Below, piece after piece: positions 10,869-22,243 of a DNA stretch of 64,000 bases. Position 1 is the first letter of the stretch, and each line of letters opens with the position of its first letter. The DNA comes from Zelopaecilomyces penicillatus. Lineage: Eukaryota; Ascomycota; Sordariomycetes; Hypocreales; Pseudodiploosporaceae. The DNA is taken from NCBI GenBank assembly GCA_005765155.1, contig VCCP01000004.1, positions 5,084,001 to 5,148,000 on the forward strand, in the 5' to 3' direction. Under the pieces are notes generated by a model. It was not told where the DNA came from, searched no databases, and saw only the letters and a list, made by a program, of their open reading frames with translations. The translations under genes were made by a program, and so were the position numbers.

Positions 10869-12608
10869 CTAGTCAGTCTGTCTCTTAGGCACCTCTTTGT
10901 CTTCGGGGAGCCAGTTCATAGCCACGACAAGCGCAGCAGCGATGGGGATAAGAATTGCCCATACCAAGTGGCCTCCAAGAATCTGATTCCGGACACCAAT
11001 GGCAAAAACCGCCGTCGTTACTCCAGGCACAAAGGAGCGGATAGCGCTGGCTACGGTCATGGCCATGGCATTCAAGGTGCCCAGAGTACGAGGACTCGGG
11101 GCCACATCATTCAGGGCAAGCTGTATGCCAGTATAAGCCATGGAGACACCAGGGCCGATAAAGCAGATGGTTCCACCGATGATCCAGAACCAGACCCGGG
11201 CAGGCTCGGAGCCGTTGCGGAGGCAGGAGTTCATGATGATGTAGCCAATGAAGAAGGCCGGATAGCCCAGGCCACAGAGGCGGAGGACCCTTTTGGTACC
11301 GATGCGACGGTGGAGAAAGGGGAATATGAGAATAAGCCAGAGGGCCTGGCTGAAGCCCTGGGCAGCCATGTAGAGGGAGATTAGGAAGGAGGAGAAGCCG
11401 ATGCCGCCAAGGTTCACAGGGGTGAAGAGGACGACGGGGAGCAGCGCGGTGAAAGCGAAGGCAAGGAGGAGGACCCAGGAGTAGATGACAATGACGATGA
11501 CGACACCAGGGGCTTTGATGAGTTCACGCATGGTGTAGTCGACCTGTTTAGTTGGTGGTGCGGATGTTGTTGTTGTAGTAGTAGTAGCAGCAGCATCAGC
11601 ATGTTTGGAGCCTGGCGTGAGCGTCTCCTCGAGGAAGAGAGCGGACGTCAACGCTGCAGAGAGGGTCAAGCCACCGCAAACAAAGCCAGGCAAGGCATAG
11701 GGAAACTTTGTAAGAAACGCATTACCCCCAAACACGGACGGATACTGAGTCACAGGATCTGCCAGAAACCCGCCAATAATGGGTCCCAAAAAAATGCCCA
11801 CATTGCCCGCAAACGCAAACCAGCTAAACGCCATGGCCTGCGTCTTCGTTGTACTTATATCCCCGACCATGGTCCTTATAATCAACGCGCTTCCCGAGAA
11901 CACCCCCGCAAAGCAGCGGAACAATATCATCTGCGGGATCGACGAGGCCAAGTTGAAGAAGACGATGCCGAGGGACATGCCAATGAGGCTGACGACGAGG
12001 GTGGGTTTGCGGCCGACGCGGTCGGCGAGGCGGCCCCAGAAGATGAGGACGACGACTTGGACGGCGGAGAAGACGGATTCGATGAGGCCGCTGTAGAAGC
12101 CGACATCGGAGGAGGGTAGGGAGCCGTTGCGTTGGACCATTTGGGCGATGAAGGGGAAGATGGAGAAGAAGGCGACGGGTTCCATGACGCGGACATAGCA
12201 GAGGAGGAAGAGCTGGAGCAGGGGGACTGGCCGGTCGGGGTCGTCGTCGTCGTTGTCGTCATTGTTGCTGTTGCTGTTGCCATTGCCATTGCCACTAAGA
12301 AGTGCGTCTGTGTCTCCGTCGGCCGTCTTGGGTCGGTCTCTTGACGCTGATGTCGAAGAAGACGCACCACCGTAGCCAATGATGCTCTTGACGACACCGA
12401 TCAAGGTATGATCTTGTAGAGCATCCAGATCCGCATCCGGACTGATGAGTGCGCCGCCAGCGGAGAGGAGCGGCGTGACTTCTGTCGCGTTAGGTTTGGG
12501 GAAGAGCAGGCCGGTGTTGTTGTTGCTGTTATTGTCGTCGTCGTCGTCGTCGTGCCCGTGGAGGGTGGTGCGCTCTGAGGAGAGCTCGCGCTGTGACGAG
12601 GGCGCCAT
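10869..12608 (-). CDS. MFS transporter, DHA1-like drug/metabolite:H+ antiporter
   Basis: A single 579-codon exon. The first 125 residues are a cytosolic, low-complexity region rich in Asp, Asn, Ser and Gly, encoded by trinucleotide-repeat-like DNA at 12240-12300 and 12515-12555. The first transmembrane helix starts near residue 127 (LLQLFLLCYVRVMEPVAFF). MFS motif A is visible at 190-201 (GRLADRVGRKPT), and 12 helices can be counted, with a loop of Ala and Thr repeats between the two halves. The PFIAQMV segment and the WYCRVMEP-like start place it with fungal YCR023C/ZINC-INDUCED FACILITATOR-like proteins, a branch of DHA1. Substrate is unknown, and plasma or vacuolar membrane are both possible. 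The tail is short and charged. An antisense ORF at 11601-12119 is a GC-rich shadow. Confidence 0.9.
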   Translation of the reverse strand: MAPSSQRELSSERTTLHGHDDDDDDNNSNNNTGLLFPKPNATEVTPLLSAGGALISPDADLDALQDHTLIGVVKSIIGYGGASSSTSASRDRPKTADGDTDALLSGNGNGNSNSNNDDNDDDDPDRPVPLLQLFLLCYVRVMEPVAFFSIFPFIAQMVQRNGSLPSSDVGFYSGLIESVFSAVQVVVLIFWGRLADRVGRKPTLVVSLIGMSLGIVFFNLASSIPQMILFRCFAGVFSGSALIIRTMVGDISTTKTQAMAFSWFAFAGNVGIFLGPIIGGFLADPVTQYPSVFGGNAFLTKFPYALPGFVCGGLTLSAALTSALFLEETLTPGSKHADAAATTTTTTTSAPPTKQVDYTMRELIKAPGVVIVIVIYSWVLLLAFAFTALLPVVLFTPVNLGGIGFSSFLISLYMAAQGFSQALWLILIFPFLHRRIGTKRVLRLCGLGYPAFFIGYIIMNSCLRNGSEPARVWFWIIGGTICFIGPGVSMAYTGIQLALNDVAPSPRTLGTLNAMAMTVASAIRSFVPGVTTAVFAIGVRNQILGGHLVWAILIPIAAALVVAMNWLPEDKEVPKRQTD

Positions 12609-13955
12609 TGTGGAGGGTCGTAATGGTATGGACTAGCTTCGCGAGAGGATAAAGACAGACCCGAGTAGTAGATAAGTAGGAGTGTTGAAAGGTTTGGGAG
12701 ATCAACGGGACATGGGAGAGAGAGAGAGAAGAGACGAAGAAGCAAAGCTGAAAAGCTGAAAAGCTACGAGCAAGAATGAATGTCTCAAACAGAAAAGCCA
12801 GAATCACGCATGTCTCAGGAAAAGAGCAGATTGACAAAGTGCGAGAATGCAAAAAGGCAAAAGCAGGAGGGTATATAAGGTTCTGATAGGAGGGCTTCTA
12901 CCGAGTGGATATTGTCACGGGGGAGCAATTGAAGCGGCACGCAGGTGAAGGAAGTGGTGAAAGGGATGTTGTTTGGAGGTTTGGTTTGCGTGAGGCAGAG
13001 GGTGATTGTGACGACTTTTTAATTGTTAGGGGGAAAAGAAAACGCCACTGATGATGACAATTAGCGGAAGTCGGTCGCACAAGCCCCCCACTATAGATGG
13101 CCGAAAGGGCGTCAGCTTTAGCGGTAGATCCCTCCGAAGTAGGAGGGTGGGGGGTGTGATGGACACACATGTATACATGTATGTAAAAGGGCGTCAGATG
13201 GATATTCCAATTGGTTTGTTGGTGTGCAGAGATTGAGAAGCAATTGGATTGGATTGGATTGTGAGTGAGTGAGTTAATCATGTACAGTAGTTGACCGACC
13301 GGATCTGACGGGCCTGTTTACACTGCATTGCATTTAGATTTGCAGATATGCAGAATACCGCCAACGCAAGACCCGCAATTAACATAGAACACGATTTGCA
13401 ACATTGATTGGATGGAATTGAATGTGTTTGGTTCTCCGCATTCTTGGTATGCGGGCTGAGCCGCTGTGAAACGGAGAGGGCACGGCGGATGTCCTTCCGG
13501 GGGGCGGTACGTGCACGATTTGTTGGACAGAAGCAAACGATAATTGTATGTGAAGCTTGTTGTTGGTCGCTTGGTGACACAGCGGAAGTAAAATTCGGGA
13601 AGAGTTACACGGGTGATGAGTATTACTTCCGAACCGGCGAGACGTGCGTATGTATACCTTGTATATGGGGAAGAGTCACAAACAAGCCTTGCTCATGTCC
13701 GATATAGCAAGTATAGAGTCATCAGTACGATAATGGCAAATACATTCCTGTCCTGTTTACATGAAAATTCATACATAGTGCCAAGGAAAGTTTGTGACTC
13801 CATTATACCCCCCATACATTCTCGGGAAGAGTGACACATTGTCCGTTTCTCGGAAGCCCGTATTCCGCAACATTTACTTCCCGATAGTCATTAAACAAGG
13901 GGTCGGTCAAGAAAAATAAATGCATCAAGCCGGCAAATCCCCCCCCCCCCGTTCG
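12609..13955. promoter_or_regulatory. MFS promoter region with repeated GGGAAGAGT motif
   Basis: This 1.35 kb stretch lies upstream of the MFS gene (read leftwards) and downstream of the zinc-finger gene. It holds a GA-repeat at 12717-12735, a GGATT/GAGT microsatellite at 13242-13275, and three near-identical copies of GGGAAGAGTNACA at 13595-13610, 13667-13680 and 13822-13838. A TACTTCC(C/G) motif recurs in both orientations near 13583, 13622 and 13875, and a run of ten C lies at 13940-13950. No credible ORF is present. Confidence 0.45.
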
Positions 13956-14588
13956 TCAGTCCAACCCCTCTGTGCAATGCCCTGCCTTGCAACCTTCACA
14001 AAGCTCCTTTTTATGCGGTGGTCGATTTAAATTCTTCACGAAATACGGCCTCTCTACTTTGATGCCGCCCCATGACTTCAAACGATATGCTATGCGCTCA
14101 GCATACGAATCATCCAGAATGGGTTTGCTGAGCCGATTGCATGCTTTGCAGCGCTGGTAGTACACTCTGGCATTGTACTGGGTTCCAGAGGATGAAGAAG
14201 AGGATGACGATGAGGATGAGGTGTAAGAGGAGTACGATGAGGAGGCGGAAGAGTGGGGGGAAGAGTATTGGCGGATGGTGAGGGCAATCTTTTTGCTGGA
14301 CCAACCCGCAGACTGACACGATTGGTTGTGGCATCTAAACCTGCCCATGACGTGTGTGTCGTACGACTGCTCGCAGCTATTGTCGTCGTCGGTTCGGTGG
14401 AAGATGGGGGAGAGGCCGCTGTCTTTGAGGTGGAGGAGCACATCGTCGTGGAGGGCTGGGTAGAGAGACCAGGCTTTGGCACGTTTGGGTTTGTTGCCCG
14501 TCATGATGGAGGTGGTTTTTGGGTGTTGTTTGATGTGTTTATATAGCAAATAAATGAGAGTAGCAAACAGTAAGGTGAAGAAAGCCAT
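13956..14588 (-). CDS. 3CxxC-type zinc-finger protein with serine-rich insert
   Basis: A single 210-codon exon. Residues 1-15 are hydrophobic (FFTLLFATLIYLLY), which could be a membrane anchor. Alternatively, translation could start at Met29, which begins a conserved-looking block. The core fits the zf-3CxxC fold: RFRCHNQSCQSAGWSSKKI at 84-101, then YNARVYYQRCKAC at 138-150, and CEGCKAGHC at 197-205, with Cys86/91, Cys147/150, Cys197/200 and His204/Cys205 as likely zinc ligands. This domain is related to receptor-transporting proteins, but the role of fungal members is unknown. An insert of about 25 residues, nearly all serine, separates the first and second ligand pairs (about 110-136). The three-base periodic DNA of the insert (14185-14260) suggests slippage-driven expansion. 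Confidence 0.82.
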   Translation of the reverse strand: MAFFTLLFATLIYLLYKHIKQHPKTTSIMTGNKPKRAKAWSLYPALHDDVLLHLKDSGLSPIFHRTDDDNSCEQSYDTHVMGRFRCHNQSCQSAGWSSKKIALTIRQYSSPHSSASSSYSSYTSSSSSSSSSSSGTQYNARVYYQRCKACNRLSKPILDDSYAERIAYRLKSWGGIKVERPYFVKNLNRPPHKKELCEGCKAGHCTEGLD

Positions 14589-17375
14589 CTAGGACCAAGT
14601 GTCCTCGTAGATTCAATGGCTTTTATAGCACATGAGGTGATGGCCTTGGGCCTCTAGTAATGGCAAAAACTGAGCAACCTCTTCTCATCAATACTGTCAT
14701 GCAGCAGCAACTGGACGCTGAGAATGGTCAACAAAAGTGTATACCGAATCACACTGCGTAGCAAACCACCCATTGATGTAAATCTCCAGCCAGTAGATTC
14801 GAGGTGAGCATCTGCGGGAGGCCCTCGCCGACCTGTGTGCGGGGTAATAAGAAGGCGCGCAGAAGTTAGAGCCAACAACACCAGCGAGCGAGGTTACTGG
14901 ATGGGAACTCCATCGTGGTGGTGTCTTCGTTGCATTATCTTGACCTCATCTTGCAGTTGATGCTGTGGATGGTTGGTCTGTTGGAGACGGGTGTTGAAGT
15001 GTATTCGTGGTGAGCAGATATTGGTCGGGGTGGTTGAGAGTGGTGATGGTTTGTATGGGATCTTTAGCATCGGCTGCATTCTGCTCATGGGACTGTAATT
15101 GAGATGCGGTCATGTGTTTTGAAAAGCATGTCTAACAAGTGAATGAAGAACATGAGCTTGCACATCAATGTGGATGACACCGTAAACGCTCAGTTAATGG
15201 GGCCCAAGGCATCGTGGGTTGCACAGCAAATGTCAGAGCTAGTTTCATGTAGGAATGACAAATGTAAACTAAGCTGTCTTTGGCTGTGGGTGATGAATAC
15301 TTATCTATGTATCGTATCCGAGACAGAAACAAACAAGACAGGAATAGAAACATGACGTTTCATGGGTTGTAAGGTTAGCACTAAGGTTCTGTATGGTAGG
15401 TTGTGTCTGACATCAACCTTCTTTCCAGAGCTGGCACCTACCCTGTAGCTCAGAGATGGATGTTAAAAACTGTACACATTCTGGTAGTCAATTAGGCTAT
15501 CGTCATTTTTACAAGCCAAACAAGCAAACTTGATTTGATCTATCCTTTGAAATCTATTTAAAAACAAATACTAATCGATGCTGACTTTCTGCACGGTGAC
15601 TGCCTGCGTCCATGTTTTTTTTTTGGAGAAGATGGTAGAGTCGTGATTTTGACAAGTAGTATTTTCATTCTGCTTGATGGTGTGGTGTGGTATTTGCAGT
15701 TTTGGTTGCATGGGGGAATCAAATGTGATAGCAACCACAACAAGACGACATTCAACACTTTTCACTGGAATGATGCTGGAATACGTGGTAATGGAAAGTG
15801 CATCCACAAGAAACAAACACGGTATGGCGCCCCAAACCCTGCATTGTGGCGACCTGTATGAATGTCCAAAACCGGGCGGCTGGAGAAAACCCTCCGGTTC
15901 ATCTACATCGTCACCCGGACAATAATGCCATTGTTATAAAAAAAGAAAAGCCCTTCCAGCCTCTTTCATTTCCATATTGCACTGCACGGAGTGTGCACCC
16001 TCAACAATTAAGGAAAGGGGGCGGCTTCCCACTTCCATATTGGGTATCCGTAGAGAGAAAGGAGGCGTTGAATAGTCTGAGGCTCTTTGGTGCTTTGTTG
16101 TTAACAGGGCTTGCATATTCTAGCTGTGAGAGGTATTTCGACAGCCGAGTGGGAGAAGATAAACAATGCAACCTAATTAACTAGCTAGCTAGACAGGCAG
16201 GCAGACACCCGAAGTGGCCGCTTTTGTGGAAATGCCGGGCTTTTTTTCAGCTGGATGTTGTTTGCTTTTACAATAAACCCACTTAAATTCGCTTGGGTCC
16301 CAGCTACAGCTCGTCTTGGCTGCATCCAAACCATTGGAACAGACAAGACAAGGGCGGGGCGGGGGATGGCGATTGAGGGTTTATCGGCTTGGCTCCTTTT
16401 TTAGCATCTAGTTTTGACCCAGCACAATGGACAGGGACCCAGTTTGGGCAACTTGGACTCGAGTCGTAGGGCTGGGTTGGGTTTGTAGTAGGAGTTGGTG
16501 TTGGTGGTGTTGATGATGATGATGATGTTGGTGCTAACGGTAGTGTTGAAGGCGGCAGCCACGTGCCTGAGCACTGTCGATAGTTTGTGCACGTTGGTGT
16601 GTTTATGCTGGGCTTGTGCACGTGTAATCTCCCCCATCGACAGCAACGATATCATGAGACATTATTCACATGTTGTACAATTTACAGTATAGCATTACAT
16701 TCTTCCACAGATTCACCATGGTATTCATCATCATCATCTATCTATGACATTTGATACACCGTAACAAGAGGCGCAGACAGCTTCACCACATGCTATCCAC
16801 AGCGACTCTCCCGCCGGAACAGATCCTCCAGACAGCTTCGCTAACCCTAGTCAAGCTAGCAACCCAAGGCTTCGGCAATCTCTCAGCACCATATTTCAAT
16901 CAAATCTCCATCTCCTGAATATGTGTGATGTCCACCCAATCAGCAGCTGCCAGCAGCCCACCTACACAGCGGCGCAGCATTGGCTTGCATGGGTGACAGC
17001 GCTAGCTCTGCTGTGGTCTGGCCCAAAGTGGACTGTGGCCAGAACGCCCTCGACCGAATCCTCTCGCGCTATTGAACGGGTTTTTTTGGTATCGATCGAG
17101 GCTGAGCTTAGCAACTCACAAATGACAGGGGATTCACAGTAACAGCACAAACGCATTTCCAGCTGAAGGGCATGGATCTCGCAGCCGCATCACTAGACGG
17201 TGTTCGTTCACGGGATGGCAGAGTGGGCTTTTGTTTCTCTTGCAAGGGTGGAGGATGTGGAAACATCAATGCTATAAAGAAGAGGTCATCCGGACTGTCG
17301 GGATAGAGAAGAAAGAACCAGACAGCAACCATCAGTTCCCTCTTCAACCCACATCTACACATCCACACATCCACC
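14589..17375. other. Long non-coding stretch and promoter of secreted-protein gene
   Basis: There is no supported gene in these 2.8 kb. ORFs of 60-130 codons occur on both strands but have no start context, splice partners or recognisable motifs. Small repeats include CTAGCTAG/CAGGCAGG at 16180-16205 and TGATGATG/TTGGTG runs at 16490-16540. The final 150 bases are the core promoter and leader of the gene at 17376. Confidence 0.5.
17273..17278 (+). promoter_or_regulatory. TATA box of secreted-protein gene
   Basis: TATAAA lies 98 bases upstream of the ATG at 17376. A following CA-rich leader with repeated CACATC units fits a strongly expressed fungal gene. Confidence 0.5.
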
Positions 17376-18402
17376 ATGCAGTCCAAGCTCGTCGTCGTCC
17401 TCGCCGCCGCCCAGGCCGCTGCTGTCGCCCTTCCCAGCGACTCTACCGGCTATGTCCAGGGCCCGAACGGAGTTATGTGGGGCCCCGGAGAGCCCCACAT
17501 CAACGCCCGAAGCAACCCCGTCGCTCCGGTCTGCAATGCCGACAACTGCCTGCGCAACCTCCGCGACAAGCGCTACAGCTCCAGTGCCAGCGCATTCTGC
17601 TCGACTTTCATCCAGCCGACTGTCACAAACACCGAGTATACGATTGCTACGGAGCACAAGACCGAGGTGGTGACGCCTTTGCCTGTTACTATCACCAACG
17701 TCGAGACTGTGTAAGTTTTCCCACCTATTTCACAACAAAATCATCAAGTACATCTGATTGCTAACCCCTTTTCCCCTTGATGCAGTGATAAGACAGTCAC
17801 CACAACAGACACAACAACCATTTACACCACGCTCCCAGACTCCCGATATAAGCGTGCTTTCACCGACAACGCGGCTTATCCTTCCTGGCTCTCGGCCTCC
17901 TACCCCGTGGCCAGAGTCAGCAGCGCTTGCGGCTGCTTCATCGCCACGCCTTCGCCCGCGATCCAGGAGACCACCACCTTGACCACCGCCACCGACACCA
18001 TCACCCAAACTGTAAGCATACCTCTTTCTTTCTTTCTTTCATTAGCCTCCAAATTACACAAAGTACTAACCATCCCTTGCTTAGAACTACGCCCCGACCC
18101 CTACCGACACCGTCGTCCAGACCGCCACCAACACCATCACCGTCGCTGCCGTCGAGACCACTACACAGGGCATCATCTGCGGCATCAAGGCCTGCCGCAA
18201 GGGAACCCCGCTCGTCGGTTCATTCCCCAACTTGCCCAATGTCGCTGCCTGCCAGGCCAAGTGTGCCGCAACCTCTACCTGCAAAGCGTTCCAGTACGGC
18301 ACTGATACTCATCTCTGCAACCTTGGCGCTGATGATGTCAATACCTGGTATCAGGGATTCTGCGCAACCTGGAAGATCTATGACCGCAACTGTGCATTCT
18401 AA
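17376..18402 (+). CDS. Secreted cysteine-rich protein, PAN/apple-like C-terminus
   Basis: Three exons (17376-17710, 17786-18011, 18085-18402) are joined by canonical introns of 75 and 73 bases, giving 292 residues. Residues 1-19 form a clear signal peptide (Lys, then a Val/Leu/Ala core). After it comes a VCNADNCLRNLRDKRY / ASAFCSTF block, a pattern common at the N-terminus of fungal secreted proteins of unknown function. The middle is a Thr-rich region with many TTT and TDT steps, likely O-glycosylated. The last 75 residues hold eight cysteines (219, 224, 243, 247, 253, 265, 280, 290) with the C-x3-C-x5-C-KAFQ-C pattern of PAN/apple-like carbohydrate- or protein-binding modules. A wall-associated or extracellular adhesive role is an inference. 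There is no GPI signal or catalytic motif. A TATA box lies about 100 bases upstream. Confidence 0.85.
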
Positions 18403-20096
18403 ATTTAGAGGGCATTTTGGGGGTTGATTATGAATAAAGCATGGGACGGGCCATCTTTGAAATGATGGGATGAATATGGCATACCTCATAGAGCACATGG
18501 TGTTTTTGAGCATTTATACACATATATAGCTCCTGAAATTTAATTCCTTAATATATTTTTTTACACTCTGATTCTGTCGCTGTCAGTGATCTGAACAAAA
18601 TGCTCGAAAAGATGGATTCATGTTCTTTTGATATAAATGGGGACTTTATAATGGTAATCGAGATTGTATACTTGAACCAGCCTATACTTGGTCTAAAGGT
18701 TTAAAGAGCAATATGGGTGGTTTAAGTCAACTATATATATATCTCAGAGATCGGCCTATGTTGGACTGCACTGATGAATATAGGAACTGGATCTTACCAT
18801 ACAGAATCTTGAGAAAATAAATCAATGCCAAAAATCGACCCCCCTCCGTCTTGAAATGGAGAATGCATAGGGGTTCCAATCCAAAGCTCTCATATCATTG
18901 CTGTCGTCAAGGTTGAGCTGGTTGGACAAACTGCAAGTTTCTGGCTCGTTTCTTCGCATTAACCTTTTGACAAATTTTCTGCCGCTACTGTACTTGACAA
19001 TGGAATCTCGATTTGTTGAAACGCAACATGGTAATAGCAACAGACCATAACCCATCGCCAGAAGCGATATTTAGCTCTTTGATACGCCCAGCACGGACAA
19101 CTATTGTAATTATCATGTTATAGGTGTGTTCAAAGCTTCGTGTCAAGTCTTGAAACATGAATCACGGGTCACGGGTCACGAAATGTCAGACCAAGGATTG
19201 TGATAGGCCATGAAGATTTTCAAGCTTTAATAATGAACTTGAAATAGTTCTATTAGTTTTCATTGAATACTTACTCCACTGGCAAACTGCGGAATGAAGC
19301 ACAAATTGATGCCATTCTCAAACCCATGTCCCGAGATCGGCCATGGAGTTTAAAGACATAATGATATACATCAGTATAACCCATGAAAACTCGTATTGGA
19401 TAGAGCAAAGGTTCAAAAACTGAGTGTGCGAATCTTCAGATTCTGCTGATTTGCGTGCCACCTCCTCCTTACTTGTCAGCCTTAGCACGGATAGAACAAA
19501 GCCCAACGTGTTGATCTTATTAGAGCATGAGCTAGACATAGCGGCACACCGAGCTCTACAAACTCGTGGGGTATAGAAATTGATGATGCGGCCGGTTTTC
19601 TATATACTCGAGAGGCCATGGGACAACCGAGGGCAGCGTTTTCGGCGACGAAGCTTTGAGAAGCAGCGTCTGAAGGGACATCGAGAGCTTGATGGCGGGA
19701 ATTATAAAGTTCCAAGCGTCAAAAAAGCTAAATGCGGTTTTATTTGCTTCGATTTGTATATTCTCCGTTGACGTCCTTCTATTATGCTTGAAACTTTTCT
19801 TCATTATTCTTTTTGATCAAGATCCTTCTAATATCAATAGCCGTTTTGTGAATGCCTCGTTGCGAATATATTGTACACTTCGTTTATGTTTCGAATAACT
19901 TGCTTCGATAAGGGTGAACTTCTCAAGCCTCTCCCTAATAGCATAAATCTAAGGTTAAATATAACCGATTGATTCTGGACGATATATGAACATCAACAGC
20001 CACCTATCGGCAGCCAGCAGGTTCGAGAAGGCTCTCTTATATATCGTGTAATTGAATACAACAGGGGAATCGAGAATGGCTTCGTATAGCAGTTGA
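18403..20096. other. AT-rich gene-free stretch
   Basis: This region is richer in A and T than its surroundings and dense in stop codons. Short minus-strand ORFs (18822-19055, 19318-19539, 19482-19804) read as if they came from proteins but do not join. I see no terminal repeats, target-site duplications or transposase/reverse-transcriptase motifs. Confidence 0.4.
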
Positions 20097-20668
20097 TTAG
20101 CTTGTTGACCCAGCGTCATCCGCTTCCTAGTTTTAACCCTTCGTTAGCCATGGCAGACCAAGCGCAACCCCATGTTGTGAATGCTTACCTTGATTTCTAG
20201 GCTGCACATGAGAGCAATCAATCGTTGAAGGAAATTCATCGCCTCGTCAACCTCCGTGGAACGCGTCGTGACAATCGCGTCACCAGCCCCCTTTAACCAC
20301 AAAAATGAAAGGGACTTCCATCTCTAATCAAGTTTGACATTGTTCATGCACGTCGAAAACCTTGACGAGTCTAATCATCCTTCCTTGCAGCGGCTCATTT
20401 TGGGCTTTGAGAGTTTGCAGTTAGATATCTTCAACCCCCAGAAAAGCAAGGGAGAGAACTAGGGCTGCTCCGAATTTGCGCGCTCGTTCAAGACATCGGG
20501 GCGGACGCCGTTGAACATCACCGAGATAACAACAAAAAGGCAATGGTTTCCCACACTTTCGTAATTTGTTAGGTCGTCAAGAAGAACAGAACAGAGTGGC
20601 CTAGCTAATTCAGAGCTCAGCTGAGCGAAAGGCGGGCTACTGCAGTCTTTCAGGCATGAACCAGTCAC
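20097..20668 (-). pseudogene. Candidate unrecognised or decayed split gene
   Basis: On the minus strand a 45-codon block (20323-20189; contains AGDAIVTTRSTEVDEAMNF) ends in a perfect donor AAG|GTAAGC. The next acceptor AACTAG lies 62 bases on, and the frame closes nine codons later at 20097. Upstream, LQTLKAQNEPLQGRMIRL near 20430-20365 and a 69-codon ORF at 20668-20459 (SVLLDDLTNYESVGN) look protein-like. The joins between these pieces need weak or very short introns, so the gene may be broken. No family is recognised. The flanking DNA is AT-rich. Confidence 0.3.
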
Positions 20669-21769
20669 GTTTGAAAAAAATGGACAAAGAAGGCAGGGAT
20701 GTTGATGCCCATCGATCTACTAAGCTACTCATTGATTTCAATGGCATTTGACAGGCGATGATGCAAGCCGCCATTGAGAAGCATCTGTCATGATTAATTC
20801 ATAGGTAGAGGTAAAAGGGAGGACTTTAAAGAAACATGAGGACTTGGTGGTCTTCTGGTGCTAGCTTTGTGCAAGGCTGATAAAGGAAGCATCGTTAGAA
20901 GCAATGGGAAACGACCCGCAAGAAGCGTCATCCAGTATGGTGTCTGCTTATGGGCTCCTTCAGAGATTGATAATCTATACAAACCTCTCCATCGCTAGAC
21001 CATCATAGCCCACCGAACGTCCCAAGAATGGGTTGTATATTGAGCTACTTGGGCTATTGTGTCAGGAAGTAGTCAAGACCTATGGGACTCAGAATGCTCT
21101 TCTTAAGACACTCGTATATCACTATACTCAATAGCTCCAGAGCAAGAAGTCAGCCGACGCCCCTTAGTCGCGGGGCTAGATAATGGAAAGGACCACTGCT
21201 TGCCTGTTGCTCTGGAAGGAGTCTCAACGCCACCAAACTGCGGTGGCCTGACGAAAGATGTAGCTGCCGAGGACTGTCATTGCAGGAAAAGAAAGAAATA
21301 TGGTCAGGCTGTGGCTGGAAGAGCGAGCACTTAGCTGTGACAATTAAGATTTAGAACTTCAGCTAACTGGTATACTTTTGGTGGCAGCTGGACCCATATC
21401 CTCCAAGTAGGGGAATGCTATAGCCCTGCACTAGTGGAATGCCTTGAAAGTTTGGTCTCCATGTGCATGCAGCCTGGTCGAGGCTGGATCATCGTCTCAG
21501 GGGCTTGAAGCCACTTTGTATTAATGCAAGGTTGTGCAATATAATTCGCGTCAACGTCCACGATACAGCCCCATTGGGTCACTCCAATCGCCCTTTCTTT
21601 CTCGGTGTCGTTTGGCAACTCCCTTGGCGTCGGCTATATTTCAAACACGAACCGTGTACCAAGAAAAATGGTAATCGCAAAGGCCAGGGCTTCTCACTCT
21701 CTTGCTCCTATTACTCACTGCAACCCTCCCAACTCCCGAAATCAAATGCCGACATGTCTAGATAATCGG
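20669..21769. other. Gene-free stretch with protein-like fragments
   Basis: No supported gene is present. Plus-strand fragments at 21135-21335 (reads AALEGVSTPPNCGG-like sequence with several Cys, ending in a stop) and 21370-21510 (ECYSPALVECLESLVSMC) are suggestive of a decayed cysteine-containing protein, but no start, splice chain or family could be established. Confidence 0.25.
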
Positions 21770-22179
21770 TTATCTCCAGGGCAGCACAAATAATACGCCG
21801 TGCTCCATATCCGTAGTCAAAAAGCGATGAAACAGCAAGTTTGGGTCTCCATTATAGCCATCGATGGTATAGAACACAGAATCGGCAGGCAAATCAAAAT
21901 GTGTGGGGGACCTCGGACGCGCCATGCCCTGTGGAGTGAGTACTAAGTAGTATACTATAGTCTGGCATGTTCCTAAGCCTGTTTCGTGTGGGTTGGAATT
22001 GAGTAACGCAGTACGGTTACAGGTAGGCAGAGAGAAAAGGGGAGGAGGGGCTGGGGGAGATGATGCGATGCATGTCGCCATACACAGAACTAAGTTGTTC
22101 CTCTTACCTTCTTTGGCGCCAAAACAAAGTGTGGGGACAGAAAGGCTTGGTATGGATGAATTTTGCCATGGGTTCTCAT
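21770..22179 (-). CDS. Small two-exon hypothetical protein (tentative)
   Basis: Two minus-strand exons, 22179-22108 and 21928-21770, are linked by a 179-base intron with a strong donor (AAG|GTAAGAGG), a TACTCAC branch site and a CACAG acceptor. The frame joins cleanly to give 76 residues, with the join reading FVLAPKK|GMARPRSP and the end SVFYTIDGYNGDPNLLFHRF...LPWR. The ATG at 22179 follows a TGA in frame. Further exons upstream are possible: an ORF at 22564-22244 and another at 22900-22574 lie on the same strand. The family is not recognised, and nothing argues for a signal peptide. The coherent splice signals are the main support. Confidence 0.35.
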
Positions 22180-22243
22180 TCAATGATTAATTAAATTGCA
22201 ACACTATTACCGTATTGGCACATCTGGATATGCTTCTGGGCTG

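Noticed and set aside
11601..12119. 172-codon plus-strand ORF
   Set aside because: Antisense to the MFS coding sequence; shadow ORF.
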